NCBI RefSeq assembly: GCF_036320965.1
Contig: NC_092225.1
Coordinates: 79,656,113-79,720,112, forward strand
Direction: 5' to 3'
DNA: 64,000 bases
Source: Panulirus ornatus
Taxonomy: Eukaryota > Arthropoda > Malacostraca > Decapoda > Palinuridae
Position numbers and translations under genes: made by a program. This document shows, in pieces, positions 47,501 through 54,807 of this stretch. Under the pieces are notes generated by a model. That model was not told the origin of the DNA, did not search any database, and worked only from the letters and a program-made list of their open reading frames with translations. Numbering within the stretch: the first letter of the stretch is position 1; each line of letters opens with the position of its first letter.

Positions 47501-50500
47501 TTTCTGTAAATATATAAAACCACTTTAAGTACTACATGTAAATCTGCTGCAATTAATATAACTTGTAGAATATGCTTTGTTGGGTGGAATCTAACTTACA
47601 TGTCATGAAAAGGAAACCACCAAGCAAATACACAATACTAATGTATGAAACATTAAGATATATAGATGACATGTATTACCATGGTTTGAACCAGGGTATG
47701 TGAAGCGTCTGGGGTAAACCATAGAAAGTTTGGTGGGGCCTGGATGTGGAAAGGGAGCTGTGGTTTCGGTGCATTATACACGACAGCTAGAGACTGAGTG
47801 TGAACGAATGTGGCCTTTGTTATCTTTTCCTAGCGCTACCTCGCGCACATGCTAAGGGAGGGGGTTGTTATTTCATGTGTGGCGGGGTGGCGACGGGAAT
47901 GAATAAGGGCAGACAGTATGAATTATGTACATGTGTATATATGTATATGTCTGTGTGTGTATATATGTATACGTTGAGATGTACAGGTATGTATATGTCG
48001 TGTGTGGACGTGTATGTACATACATGTGTTTGTGGGTGGGTTGGGCCATTCTTTCATCTGTTTCCTTGCGCTACCTCGCTAACGTGGGAGACAGCAACAA
48101 AGTATAACAAATAAATATAAATAATCATTTATGATGTTCAGTGTTTATCAAAGTTGTCTGAGACCTGTGTACACATATGTTTTGGCCTCCAGAACCTAAT
48201 TATTTCCATTTAAATCAATTAAAGTAGAATTCGTGATTTGATAATTTGTGGAGGTTTCTGATACCTTACCCACATATCATGGTGATTCTTCTGTAATATC
48301 ACTCTTATCTTTCTTTATGCCTAATTTTAGCAAACTAGGAAATCATTATGAAAAATATGTTTACCATATGTGTTCAAGAAAAGCTCTCCACATTCTTGTT
48401 TGTTTTTATTACATCTTGGAATTATTTTCTTTTCTATAGCAATCTATTCTTCATCACATTTAATGATGGGAGTAATTGAGAGAACATGGTTCACTTACCA
48501 GAATCTCATGTAATGGCAAGCTTTTCAAGTACATATCTACTCTACCAAGTGGGGGATGGGTGTACCCAATCTCCTATTTTGCTGGCTGGTATTTGGCATG
48601 ATGTCAGCAGTGGTTAGTAAGTAGCCAGCAACCAGAGACATATATTACCAGTACTACCCGCTTGGGTATCAGGAGGGTTAGTGACATCTGCTTTGTGAGC
48701 CAGCACTTTAGTAGGTGTCAAACTGCACTCCTCTCACCTAGGTAGCTGTCTTTTTTTTTCTGCCTCTCTAACATGTAGACTATTGGCATTCTGTCCACAA
48801 ACATATAACCTCTTCTTGCCATGTGTAACACATGACAACACAACTCACGCAGCACATACTTCGTAACTAAATTTTCCTGGGGTGAGCACTATGCACTCGC
48901 CCTGCATTTTGGTAAAATGATAGGAGCAGTAGATAGAAGTAGCAGGCAGGAACATTTAGGCAGGATTATTAGGTAGAAACAGTAGGTTGGAGCATTAGAC
49001 AGAAGTAGTCATTAGAAACATTAGAAAGGAGCCTCTGCAAACACTGCACTAGAGTTGCCCTCTTCCAGTGGCCTGTTAAGAGTGAGGCACTAAAGGCTAA
49101 GAAGTGGTACTGAAGTCTTTTGTTATGGAGATTCTGTTGCTGTGGTCACCCCTTTGAGAGAGTTCCAATTGGAAGAGGCATCAGAGAAATAGATAGGTAA
49201 GGGGCATGAACATCAAATTCCCTGTAGCAGACTTACAACACCATGACCTTATTGCCTCGAGTGGAAGCTGAGCTGCTTATTGTGAGAAAACAATTAACAA
49301 GATGTCCCATACTTACATGAATGAAACTTTCCAGTGACATCCAGGATCAATTTTTGGGCAAGGTAAGTTGACATTTGCTGTTGTGTGTGTGAAGATTAAG
49401 TCACTTTCACCTTTTTGTCCTAAACCAGTGGTATTCACTACATGGCCTACAAGTGGCCCACATATTGTCTCTCCTGTGGCCCAGAAGAGAGAAGAGAAAA
49501 AATAAGTAATTGAATATAAAATTGTAGTAACAATCATAAGCATAGAGAAAAATACTCTGATTATCAAATCAAAGGATATAAAGCAAACAGATTCAATATA
49601 AATCTTTTACTAACAAGGAAAACTTTTTGTGTAATGATTCTAAGTTTTACAGTCTTGGTGGTCTGATCCAAATTTTCTACTGATCCAATTGGCCTTCACT
49701 AATTTTCAAAGTGAATACCACTGTTCTAGAACAAGCTAATCCCACCTCCACTTGGAGAATGATACCCCATGGAAGTGGGGCATGGTAAGTATAGTACAGA
49801 AGTACATGCCTAAGGGCACACACCCTCTCACTGGTGCCCATGACACCCAGCAGGGTAAGCTTCCAAGCAGATATCCTTCATCTTACAATTGTTTCCCTAC
49901 AATAACAATGACCTTGCTGAAGCTGAGAACTTTATGGTCGTCCTTTTGGTCTCCTTCATTCAAGGTCATTCCTCTTAAAGATAATAAAGTGAGATGGATC
50001 AAAGGTGGCAAAGGTGCTACTCTTGGAGTAATATTAGAGGGTAGAAGGGAACCACTGACCAGGAAGGTACTAATGCTTGGGTTTCGTTAGGGATGCTGGC
50101 AACAGCATGGTAGTCAGCATTGCAACATTTATCATGTACTTCCTTTCAGGCCCAGATAACTGTGTTTCTTCCCCTACCTTAACTATATGTGGGTTGCTGG
50201 TAATCAACCCAATTTGATACCCTCTCTTTCTCTTTCAGAACACTTGACAACACATAACTCTCACATATCTTTATTTCCTTTCCTGTTATTTCCCCTTCTT
50301 TCACTTACCCAAAATCAATAATAGCACAACTAACTAATAATTCCTAGTGCCAATCTGAAGTGGCACCACTGGTCAAGACAGGCTGAGTGGATCACAGAGC
50401 TCACATGACCATCATCAAATGACTGGGATCCACCACGTATTCATACCCATAGCTGCTAAACCTGGTTCTTTCTCTTCATTTTGGCAACATTTGCAACCTT

Positions 50501-53500
50501 AAATCTGTCCTTCCCTTTGGAGAATACCACCTGTTTATTTCTCTCGCTCATCACCACATAAAAAGTATCTTACCACTTTCCTTTGTGTGAAACAATATGA
50601 CACCTTACACTGGTAGCCCTGCTTTCATCATATTGTAATATATTGACAGTTTGTGATATTTCCTGTCATTTGCCATAATGTTATTTTGATTTCATATTTC
50701 AATGGAACTAACTATAAAACAGGGTTACCATAGGATATTTGTCTCACATTCGTGCTTATCAACCACACTAAGACAATACAAGTCATCGATCTCATTCCAA
50801 AATTCATCTGACCCATCCAGATAGGTACTTTTTTTACTATGTGTACAGTTTTACAACTATCTAACTTCTTGCTATGAAGCTCTGCTCTACTCTTTTCACA
50901 TCTACATGCTAAGATCCTCTATGCAGGGGGTTTCAACATACACCACAAGTACTGGTCATGCTCTAATCAGGATGATCCTGACGAAGTCAAGGCCTTTTCT
51001 TTTTCCCTCCCTCAACAATCTGAAACTAGTGATTTTAACACCCTACTTAAGCTGACAACCATGATCGCTCTTGTAACATGCTTGTCATCTTTTTTACCTT
51101 TGAACCCTTCCACTATTCATGCATCATTTCTACCACCTTCAGGTCTTCTAACCACAATCTTGTTTTTGTTAAGTCTAATTCAGCATGTCCATCCTCTGAC
51201 CCCCATTGAAATGCTAACGTTGGCACTTTGAGAGAGCTCTAAATCATCCTTGCATAACTTCTTTATTCACTTTCCCTAGGATGAGTATTACTTTTCTGGT
51301 TGGCCTGGATGAAGTCCTACATGCTATCTGCTTAATCTCTCTCTCTCTCTCTCTCCCAGTCATACTTTGACTGCTCCAGCTCTAATGCTTTTTGCATAAG
51401 GGATGGTGTGTACTGGACCATAAAATGCTTCCCTTTCCTTAAAATTCACTCTGCTTTCAATTTTGCTCAGAATCACTGCAAAGCTTTTCTTCATAAAACT
51501 GAGAACACCTTAATAAAAGAGTGTATTGACTTGATTTCTTCACCTAATATCAGCTCTTTTTGGTCCTCAACCAAAAAACTCTTAACAAATTATGTCATTC
51601 AACCCTTCTTCCTATCTTCTAACTTATAAATCAATCACTGACAGTCTAACTGAAAAAGCTGATCTTTTTAGCACTTTAGCTTCCTCTTACTCAACTTTAG
51701 ATGATTCTTTTTCTAATCCCACACCCCCATATCTTTCCACTGAAACTATGCCCTCCCCTATATTCTCCCCAAGCACTGTCTTCCAATTTGAGCTAGCTCC
51801 AGTCCTTGGTTGCCTTTGTCACCACTGTCTAAAAACCTAGACTTTTCCTTCAGCTTTGAGCGCCTCCCCATTCCATCTCACTGGTGTTGGGACTACACCA
51901 TTTTTTAGAATGAAAACACTTTTGAACTTGTTATTCAGATTTTAGCATATCCTCACATCATCCTCTTCCATTCTTCCTTCTTAATAAATGGAATTCCCCA
52001 TTGTGAGTACTTTACTATCTCAGAGAAGTGTGTGTTACAGCTTCATGTATCAACCTGACTGTTTCTTCATTATCATTGTATAACTGTTCTGGATTGCCGC
52101 AATCATTTGAAGGATTATATAATAACATCATCAAGCACTTCTTTCCTACAGTTACTCTTCCTTATGTACTGTCTAAATGGGCTGTCCTCCACTATTTCTA
52201 GAAACATTTGGATATCTTTTATCATTACTATTTCTAGAAACACTTGGATATCTTTTATCAAGAAGGCCAATCCTCATCCTTCTTTATCTTCTCTTTCCCT
52301 TCTTATAATAATGTGCCCCCCAGGGAAAAACAGGTGAGATCTTATAAAAAAAAAAAAAAAAACTGTTGGGCATAACCCTATCCTTCACTCTGTTGTGGAA
52401 ACCCCACATAATCAACATCTGCTTCCCAAGAGGTGGAAGTGCTGCATAGATGCCGTAATAATTTTCTTGAGAGCAGCTATTTTATATCTAAAAAGGTATT
52501 ATTCACCCAGGTATGGATTACTGCTCACACGTCACCCAGGTATGGATTACTGCTCACACATCACCCAGGTATGGATCACTGCTCACACATCTGGCATGCC
52601 TCATTTTCCATCTGTCTATTAACCACAGTGGAATCACAAGCCTTCTGCCTTATTAGTTCACCTGGGATCATCTCTCTTTAATCTTCCCTTTATGAATGCC
52701 ATGATACTACTGCTATCTCTATTCAACAGATATAATTTTTTACACTGTTCTCATGAGCTGTCTGCAAGAGTCCCCATCCTCAAGACTTGTACCCAAGGAA
52801 CATACTGAGCCTCTGCTTCACACTTTGGAATTCTCTTCCTTTCTTCATCTTTTCCTCTTCACATAACATTTCTTTCTTTAAAAATCAAGACTATAAACAC
52901 CTGCAGAGCCCTATTTAATAGCTACTTTCTTTTTCTTTCACTCAAGATGGCCTATGATTGAGGCATTTTGTCCAAGCCATGTCAATCACAATCAAATAAA
53001 ATCTTGTCTGGCAGATTACAAAATTCATGTTAGTTTGACTGTAATTTCTGGTGAACAAAGCTGCTCCTCCAAATTTATACAATTCTGTGAGAGTACTTTA
53101 TTCAACATTCAGTATCCGGGTTTCATATCTTTTAGAATATCACATAGAGAGCAGTCCTGTTACACGTATGCTTTAGTACCTCCAGCTGAAGCACTGGCAA
53201 TGACTCAAATGATTTCAGCACTTAAACTAACACTATGATGAAAATGTATATATTTCATCAGCACTGGTGTTCTCACCAAATGGAGAGATACAATGATCAG
53301 TGTTATCCTGGTTCCTACAGGACTGGATGTTTTCTTAGCTCAAGAAACATAATCATACATACTTCCTTTATTTATCAAGAACCTACAGATCTAGCAATAA
53401 GTCCTTAAAAGTTCCTGCAAAGCAAGTGAATCTTCAATGATGTTGAAGTTCACCACCAGCAAATTGCAAACTGATCATCGTTCCTGTACTTTTAAAGGAT

Positions 53501-53717
53501 CCATTCAGAGGGGAAGGAGGAAGAAGTTTATTTCTTTAATTTTTCAGGAATCAAAAAAATTACCTTAAGTATTCAAAGGACCACTTTTTGATGGCTGGCC
53601 ATTCTTTAATAGCTCCTCTGAATATAACAGGCTTGTTGGGAGCAATCCAGTTCCGGTACAACTCCAGTGATGTTGGGATCTCATCAAGGACTGGCACTTC
53701 ACTGTTCAGGTATAATT
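27812..53717 (-). CDS. JMJD7: JMJD7, JmjC Fe(II)/2-oxoglutarate hydroxylase (4 exons seen, first exon missing)
   Basis: Four exons splice into about 295 residues, close to the ~316 of vertebrate JMJD7. Landmarks in order are [18 protein letters not shown] and [54 protein letters not shown]-type linker, [14 protein letters not shown], then [18 protein letters not shown] and [23 protein letters not shown] supplies two Fe(II) ligands and the His of WFHHV the third, by family knowledge. The Lys after VSGY is the likely 2-oxoglutarate contact. Known vertebrate JMJD7 hydroxylates a lysine in the GTPases DRG1 and DRG2, and the same role is inferred here. All junctions are GT...AG with matching phases (1, 2, 0, 1). 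The first visible exon begins in phase 1, so a short upstream exon with the start codon is needed; it was not found before 64,000. Introns carry several transposons but no coding lesion is seen. Confidence 0.93.
28234..28435. other. JMJD7 intron, proximal part
   Basis: Intron sequence next to the terminal exon. The polypyrimidine tract is visible on the minus strand and nothing else is recognised. Confidence 0.5.
28436..28812 (+). mobile_element. Old family-1 long-tail LINE 3' fragment
   Basis: The end of the ORF is recognisable ([19 protein letters not shown] type, then LHMQEGERH) with an in-frame stop. The 'ggaaagggagatgtggttgc' part of the long-tail UTR follows. It is more diverged than any short-tail copy. 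Confidence 0.85.
28813..29139. other. Intron sequence, nothing recognised
   Basis: Unique AT-rich JMJD7 intron sequence with no motif found. Confidence 0.4.
29140..29265 (+). mobile_element. Family-1 long-tail 3' UTR fragment
   Basis: 'gtgtgtggtggggtggcgat' and 'tgggtgggttgggcca' match the long-tail UTR. The end is lost into (TA)n. Confidence 0.8.
29266..29317. repeat. (TA)n microsatellite
   Basis: A TA run followed by the T-run of a minus-strand LINE tail. Confidence 0.95.
29318..30795 (-). mobile_element. Family-1 LINE, short-tail, 5'-truncated
   Basis: The minus strand encodes RT from [17 protein letters not shown] through [24 protein letters not shown] and FADDTALV to the C-terminal domain. 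A 2-bp deletion near 29928 (in KMGMFEGIV) shifts the frame between 30780-29923 and 29972-29502. Otherwise it is intact. It is cut 5' at 'cttatacctctg', followed by short TA repeats. Confidence 0.93.
30822..31060 (-). mobile_element. Family-1 SINE, full-length
   Basis: Reverse complement of the SINE, from its (gaaa)n tail at 30822 ('tctttcttttctttcatact') to 'ccccaggga' at 31060. Its 5' end runs straight into (TA)n and then the 3' end of a LINE in the same orientation. Confidence 0.92.
31061..31091. repeat. (TA)n microsatellite
   Basis: A TA run joining the SINE 5' end to the LINE 3' end. Confidence 0.95.
31092..32150 (-). mobile_element. Family-1 LINE, short-tail, 5'-truncated, left part of an inverted pair
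   Basis: Short-tail UTR, then C-terminal domain and RT up to [11 protein letters not shown] on the minus strand, open to 31538. Here a Met/Leu change and nearby base differences create a stop in this copy. At 32150 it is joined directly, with no spacer, to a plus-strand family-1 3' end. Confidence 0.9.
32151..32435 (+). mobile_element. Family-1 LINE 3' end, right part of an inverted pair
   Basis: Starts 'ggggcctggacgtgcaggag', covers the last ~25 codons, the stop and the short-tail UTR, and ends 'gggagacagcaacaaagtat' with an A-rich tail. It is complementary to the left end of the neighbouring copy. Confidence 0.9.
32436..32499. repeat. (TA)n microsatellite
   Basis: A TA run between oppositely oriented LINE tails. 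Confidence 0.95.
32500..35294 (-). mobile_element. Family-1 LINE, long-tail, longest minus-strand copy
   Basis: About 2.8 kb on the minus strand: long-tail UTR, C-terminal domain, RT ([33 protein letters not shown]), linker, and the C-terminal part of the endonuclease (LLDVNVLRG and [11 protein letters not shown]). Lesions include a frame change near 33450, a loss of ASMK near 33770 and a TGA at 34508-34510 between FG and QSERV. The 5' cut is in the endonuclease at 'ctcctacttaca', joined to a plus-strand LINE. Confidence 0.92.
35297..35586 (+). mobile_element. Family-1 RT fragment
   Basis: Plus-strand RT piece from [20 protein letters not shown] through [16 protein letters not shown] and toward FADD (here a decayed 'ttccctgatgat'). 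It ends abruptly at 'gtgactgag' and is followed by sequence from an upstream part of the element. Confidence 0.88.
35587..38120 (+). mobile_element. Family-1 LINE, long-tail, decayed
   Basis: Plus strand from the end of the endonuclease (FQKRK, then VSELGKET) through linker, RT and C-terminal domain to a long-tail UTR ending 'gggagacagcaacaaagtat'. Many indels and stops are present; for example, the RT palm survives as [12 protein letters not shown] but its surroundings are frameshifted. It joins the previous RT fragment out of normal order, which suggests a rearrangement. Confidence 0.9.
38146..38212 (+). mobile_element. Family-1 3' terminal fragment
   Basis: 'tttcctggcactacctcact', 'aatgtgggaaatggcgat' and an A-run resemble the SINE/LINE 3' end. 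It is too short to say which. Confidence 0.65.
38213..38869. other. JMJD7 intron, no feature recognised
   Basis: Unique-looking sequence. Plus-strand frames of 68-98 codons have no recognised similarity and no splice support. Confidence 0.4.
38870..39370 (-). mobile_element. Ancient family-1 LINE fragment
   Basis: Reverse-complement similarity to the RT/C-terminal region: 'ccatctgctgtcatgtccat', 'cacattaattctaaacttcc', 'agttgccagtttctgaagtt' and 'aaacaaccatagagatatca' match family-1 blocks with many substitutions. It lies just downstream of JMJD7 exon 39644-39800 in transcript order. Confidence 0.75.
39644..39800 (-). CDS. JMJD7: JMJD7 third visible exon (157 bp)
   Basis: Acceptor 'cttgattgcag', donor 'gtgagt'. 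It encodes [20 protein letters not shown] to [15 protein letters not shown]. It ends with one base (A) that joins TG of the last exon to make the Met before HKD. Confidence 0.95.
39801..40099. other. JMJD7 intron, proximal to exon
   Basis: Nothing recognised beyond the splice acceptor. Confidence 0.4.
40100..40602. repeat. Unknown dispersed repeat R1, copy 1 (~500 bp)
   Basis: Shares many blocks in order with 48770-49200: 'attctgtccacaaa', 'tgcactcgccctgc', 'aacactgcactagagttgc', 'aaggctaagaagtgg' and 'gggcatcagagatac'. The centre has short imperfect repeats of 'gcattaggtagaagtggtag'. No coding frame is seen. Confidence 0.75.
40603..41479. other. JMJD7 intron, nothing recognised
   Basis: A/T-rich intron sequence. 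A 100-codon minus-strand frame (41444-41142) shows no known domain. Confidence 0.35.
41480..41720 (-). mobile_element. Ancient family-1 RT fragment
   Basis: Reverse complement of the RT palm region. 'aaccactcactctcctctct', 'cattataaaaacttttcact', 'tatgctttctccaga' and 'acctgatccactac' match family-1 blocks around the YDRVD and SFYRG segments with heavy divergence. Confidence 0.75.
41721..41984. other. JMJD7 intron, unassigned
   Basis: 'gggccccacaagtgtaaaac' near 41761 is similar to 'gggcctcatgagtgtaaaac' near 46625. Both probably belong to an unidentified repeat, perhaps the 5' part of family 4. Confidence 0.35.
41985..42695 (+). mobile_element. Family-4 LINE (CR1/L2-like), decayed
   Basis: In shifting frames the plus strand gives pieces of a CR1/L2-type RT, such as [15 protein letters not shown] followed by a degraded active site. 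The segment after it reads [15 protein letters not shown] sequence. 'catgaaccttctagacttct' is homologous to the matching segment of the copy at 44330. Stops and indels throughout. Confidence 0.6.
42700..44280 (+). mobile_element. Family-3 LINE (Jockey-group type), RT half
   Basis: The plus strand gives [16 protein letters not shown], then [51 protein letters not shown] and, after frameshifts, the YADDSALH active-site block near 43400. It continues with [31 protein letters not shown] and [20 protein letters not shown] to about 44200. Frames 42817-43386 and 43525-44025 are the longest open parts. It lacks the endonuclease half, and frameshifts around 43330-43520 destroy the RT core. Confidence 0.8.
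44330..45376 (+). mobile_element. Family-4 LINE (CR1/L2-like), RT half, decayed
   Basis: Plus-strand pieces include LNCQKAFDI (palm CQKAFD), a degraded NDLP region, [10 protein letters not shown] near 44735 (active-site ADD), LMKFNL, then [20 protein letters not shown] (45047-45106) and [20 protein letters not shown] (45226-45285). This is the usual order for CR1/L2 ORF2. Multiple stops. It is inserted or truncated next to a family-1 LINE at 45387. Confidence 0.75.
45387..46511 (-). mobile_element. Family-1 LINE, long-tail, 5'-truncated
   Basis: The minus strand carries the complete long-tail UTR, then the C-terminal domain (46193-45831: [46 protein letters not shown]). A TAA at about 46205 splits it from the upstream piece 46499-46218 ([27 protein letters not shown]). 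It ends at 'cacatttactctcagc'. Confidence 0.92.
46512..47349. other. JMJD7 intron, no feature recognised
   Basis: AT-rich intron sequence leading to the donor of the 47350-47503 exon. Confidence 0.4.
47350..47503 (-). CDS. JMJD7: JMJD7 second visible exon (154 bp)
   Basis: Acceptor 'atatatttacag', donor 'gtaaga'. It encodes [20 protein letters not shown] through [14 protein letters not shown] and ends in phase 0. Confidence 0.95.
47504..47679. other. JMJD7 intron, acceptor side
   Basis: Contains the 'atatatttacag' acceptor on the minus strand and nothing else recognised. Confidence 0.5.
47680..48118 (+). mobile_element. Family-1 long-tail LINE 3' UTR (complete)
   Basis: The clearest example of the long-tail UTR: 'gaagcgtctggggtaaacca', 'gggcctggatgtggaaaggg', 'agctgtggtttcggtgcatt', 'tcctagcgctacctcgcgca', 'catgtgtggcggggtggcga', then 'ttgggccattctttcatctg' and the end 'gggagacagcaacaaagtat'. 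No coding sequence is present. Confidence 0.92.
48119..48769. other. JMJD7 intron, nothing recognised
   Basis: Unique AT-rich sequence. The part from about 48540 may belong to repeat R1 but has no counterpart at copy 1. Confidence 0.35.
48770..49200. repeat. Unknown dispersed repeat R1, copy 2
   Basis: Same block order and orientation as the copy at 40100-40602, with an internal deletion in the 'aggtagaagt' repeat zone. It lies in a different JMJD7 intron. Confidence 0.75.
49201..49425. other. JMJD7 intron, nothing recognised
   Basis: Short unique stretch before the MITE. Confidence 0.4.
49426..49723. mobile_element. hAT-like MITE, 298 bp
   Basis: Perfect 14-bp terminal inverted repeats: 'cagtggtattcact' (49426-49439) and its reverse complement (49710-49723). 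The flanking octamers 'tcctaaac' and 'ttctagaa' match at 5 of 8 positions, consistent with a decayed 8-bp duplication. No transposase is present. CAGTGGT-type ends are typical of hAT elements. It lies in a JMJD7 intron. Confidence 0.75.
49724..50889. other. JMJD7 intron, nothing recognised
   Basis: A 112-codon plus-strand frame at 49752-50090 has no recognised domain and no splice support. Confidence 0.35.
50890..52960 (+). mobile_element. Family-3 LINE, decayed, endonuclease to C-terminus
   Basis: Plus-strand pieces in order. The endonuclease lies near 50930 ([20 protein letters not shown], the GDFNVHHxxWL motif with Asp lost). The linker is at 51430-51630 ([37 protein letters not shown]) and 51640-51800 ([20 protein letters not shown]). 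A mostly deleted RT follows, then a late block near 52430 ([15 protein letters not shown]) and MDHCSHIWH near 52590. It is the same family as 42700-44280. It is dead, with many stops. Confidence 0.7.
52503..52589 (+). repeat. 29-bp tandem triplication
   Basis: Three near-identical units starting 'tcacccaggtatggat' at 52503, 52532 and 52561, inside the dead family-3 LINE. The original single unit encodes the PGMDYCSH part of the LINE. Confidence 0.9.
52961..53563. other. JMJD7 intron, nothing recognised
   Basis: Ends at the donor of the 53564-53717 exon. Confidence 0.4.
53564..53717 (-). CDS. JMJD7: JMJD7 first visible coding exon (154 bp)
   Basis: Acceptor 'tgtatattttcag' precedes the exon at 53717, and donor 'gtaatt' follows at 53563. 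It encodes [20 protein letters not shown] and on to KKWSFEYLR. It starts with the last two bases of a codon and ends with AG, which joins A of the next exon to give Arg. Sequence read upstream of the acceptor in the same frame is intron. Confidence 0.93.
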
Positions 53718-54038
53718 CTGAAAATATACAAAAACTCAGAAAATATATATCATATAAACTGTCTAGATATGTACATAACTCCATACAATCTAATTCCTTG
53801 GCAAGAATAAGGCAAGACAGCCTCCCTATTAAAACATGTAGGTTTTGAAAGTTGAAAACCCTTTTCTCTCCAAGGTGGTGCCCCAAGAGCATGAGATACT
53901 AAACATACTGACTAAGACCTTGTCCAGCCTTATATTCAGTGAGGAGGCACCAAACTGTGTTCAACTTTGGTGAAAGACTTAGTCGCATCGGCAGCCACTG
54001 CTTATCTCTCATGGTATGGTCTCAGCCAATCAGCACAA

Positions 54039-54091
<53 letters not shown>

Positions 54092-54418
54092 TACACATTT
54101 GCAGATCATGAGTAGCAACCTAAGGCAGTTAAAGAAAGCAGGAGAAAAGTTTTTAACAGGAGGAAAAGACTGGGCATGGCAACAAACTCAAGAAAATTCA
54201 CTTGCAAGACATCATCTCAGAGAAAAGAGCTTTTCCATCTTTTAAAACATACATATCTCTCCTCTTAAGTCTGTCCTGTGACAATGAGAGAATACCCATA
54301 TGAAGGAAAAGGATTAAAGAAAATCCTTTAAATATGCAACCTAAGCTGAAAACCTTCAAGAATGAATTGGAGGAAAACTAGAAACAGATTCTCCTGAAAT
54401 GAGAGAATCCCCAGAAGC
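53718..54418. other. JMJD7 5' intron with (CT)n
   Basis: Holds the acceptor for the first visible exon and a (CT)n array. The missing start-codon exon was not found here. Confidence 0.4.
54042..54086. repeat. (CT)n microsatellite
   Basis: About 22 CT dinucleotides. Confidence 0.95.
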
Positions 54419-54428
54419 AGAAGTATGT

Positions 54429-54662
54429 CTTTTTCTTTCTTTCAAACTATTCGCCATTTCCCGCATTAGCAAGGTAGCGTTAAGAACAGAGGACTGGGCC
54501 TTTGAGGGAATACCCTCACCTGGCCCAATTCTCTGTTCCTTCTTTTGGAAAATTAAAAAAAAATGAGAGGGGAGGATTTCCAGCCTCCCGCTCCCTCCCC
54601 TTTTAGTCGCCTTCTACAACACGCAGGGAATACGTGGGAAGTATTCTTTCTCCCCTATCCCC

Positions 54663-54665
<3 letters not shown>
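54429..54665 (-). mobile_element. Family-1 SINE, full-length, part of a SINE-(TA)n-LINE composite
   Basis: Reverse complement of the SINE, from its tail 'tttttctttctttcaaacta' to 'tccccaggga'. 'agaagtatgt' occurs immediately before it (54419-54428) and again after the LINE fragment (54798-54807). The duplication therefore encloses SINE, (TA)n and LINE fragment together. Confidence 0.9.

Positions 54666-54736
<71 letters not shown>
54666..54736. repeat. (TA)n microsatellite
   Basis: A TA run between the SINE 5' end and the LINE 3' end. Confidence 0.95.
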
Positions 54737-54744
<8 letters not shown>

Positions 54745-54801
54745 TTGCTTTGTCGCTGTCTCCCGCGTTTGCGAGGCAGCGCAAGGAAACAAACGAAAGA
54801 A
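54737..54801 (-). mobile_element. Family-1 LINE 3' terminal fragment (~65 bp)
   Basis: 'gctttgtcgctgtctcccgc' and 'gcgaggcagcgcaaggaaac', the extreme 3' end of family 1, with its A-tail against the (TA)n. Confidence 0.9.
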
Positions 54802-54807
54802 GTATGT

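Noticed and set aside
49752..50090. 112-codon plus-strand frame as a nested intronic gene
   Set aside because: No recognised domain, no promoter or poly(A) support, and ordinary intron composition.
53967..54245. 92-codon plus-strand frame with an (SL)n run
   Set aside because: The run is a (CT)n microsatellite; no domain or splice support.
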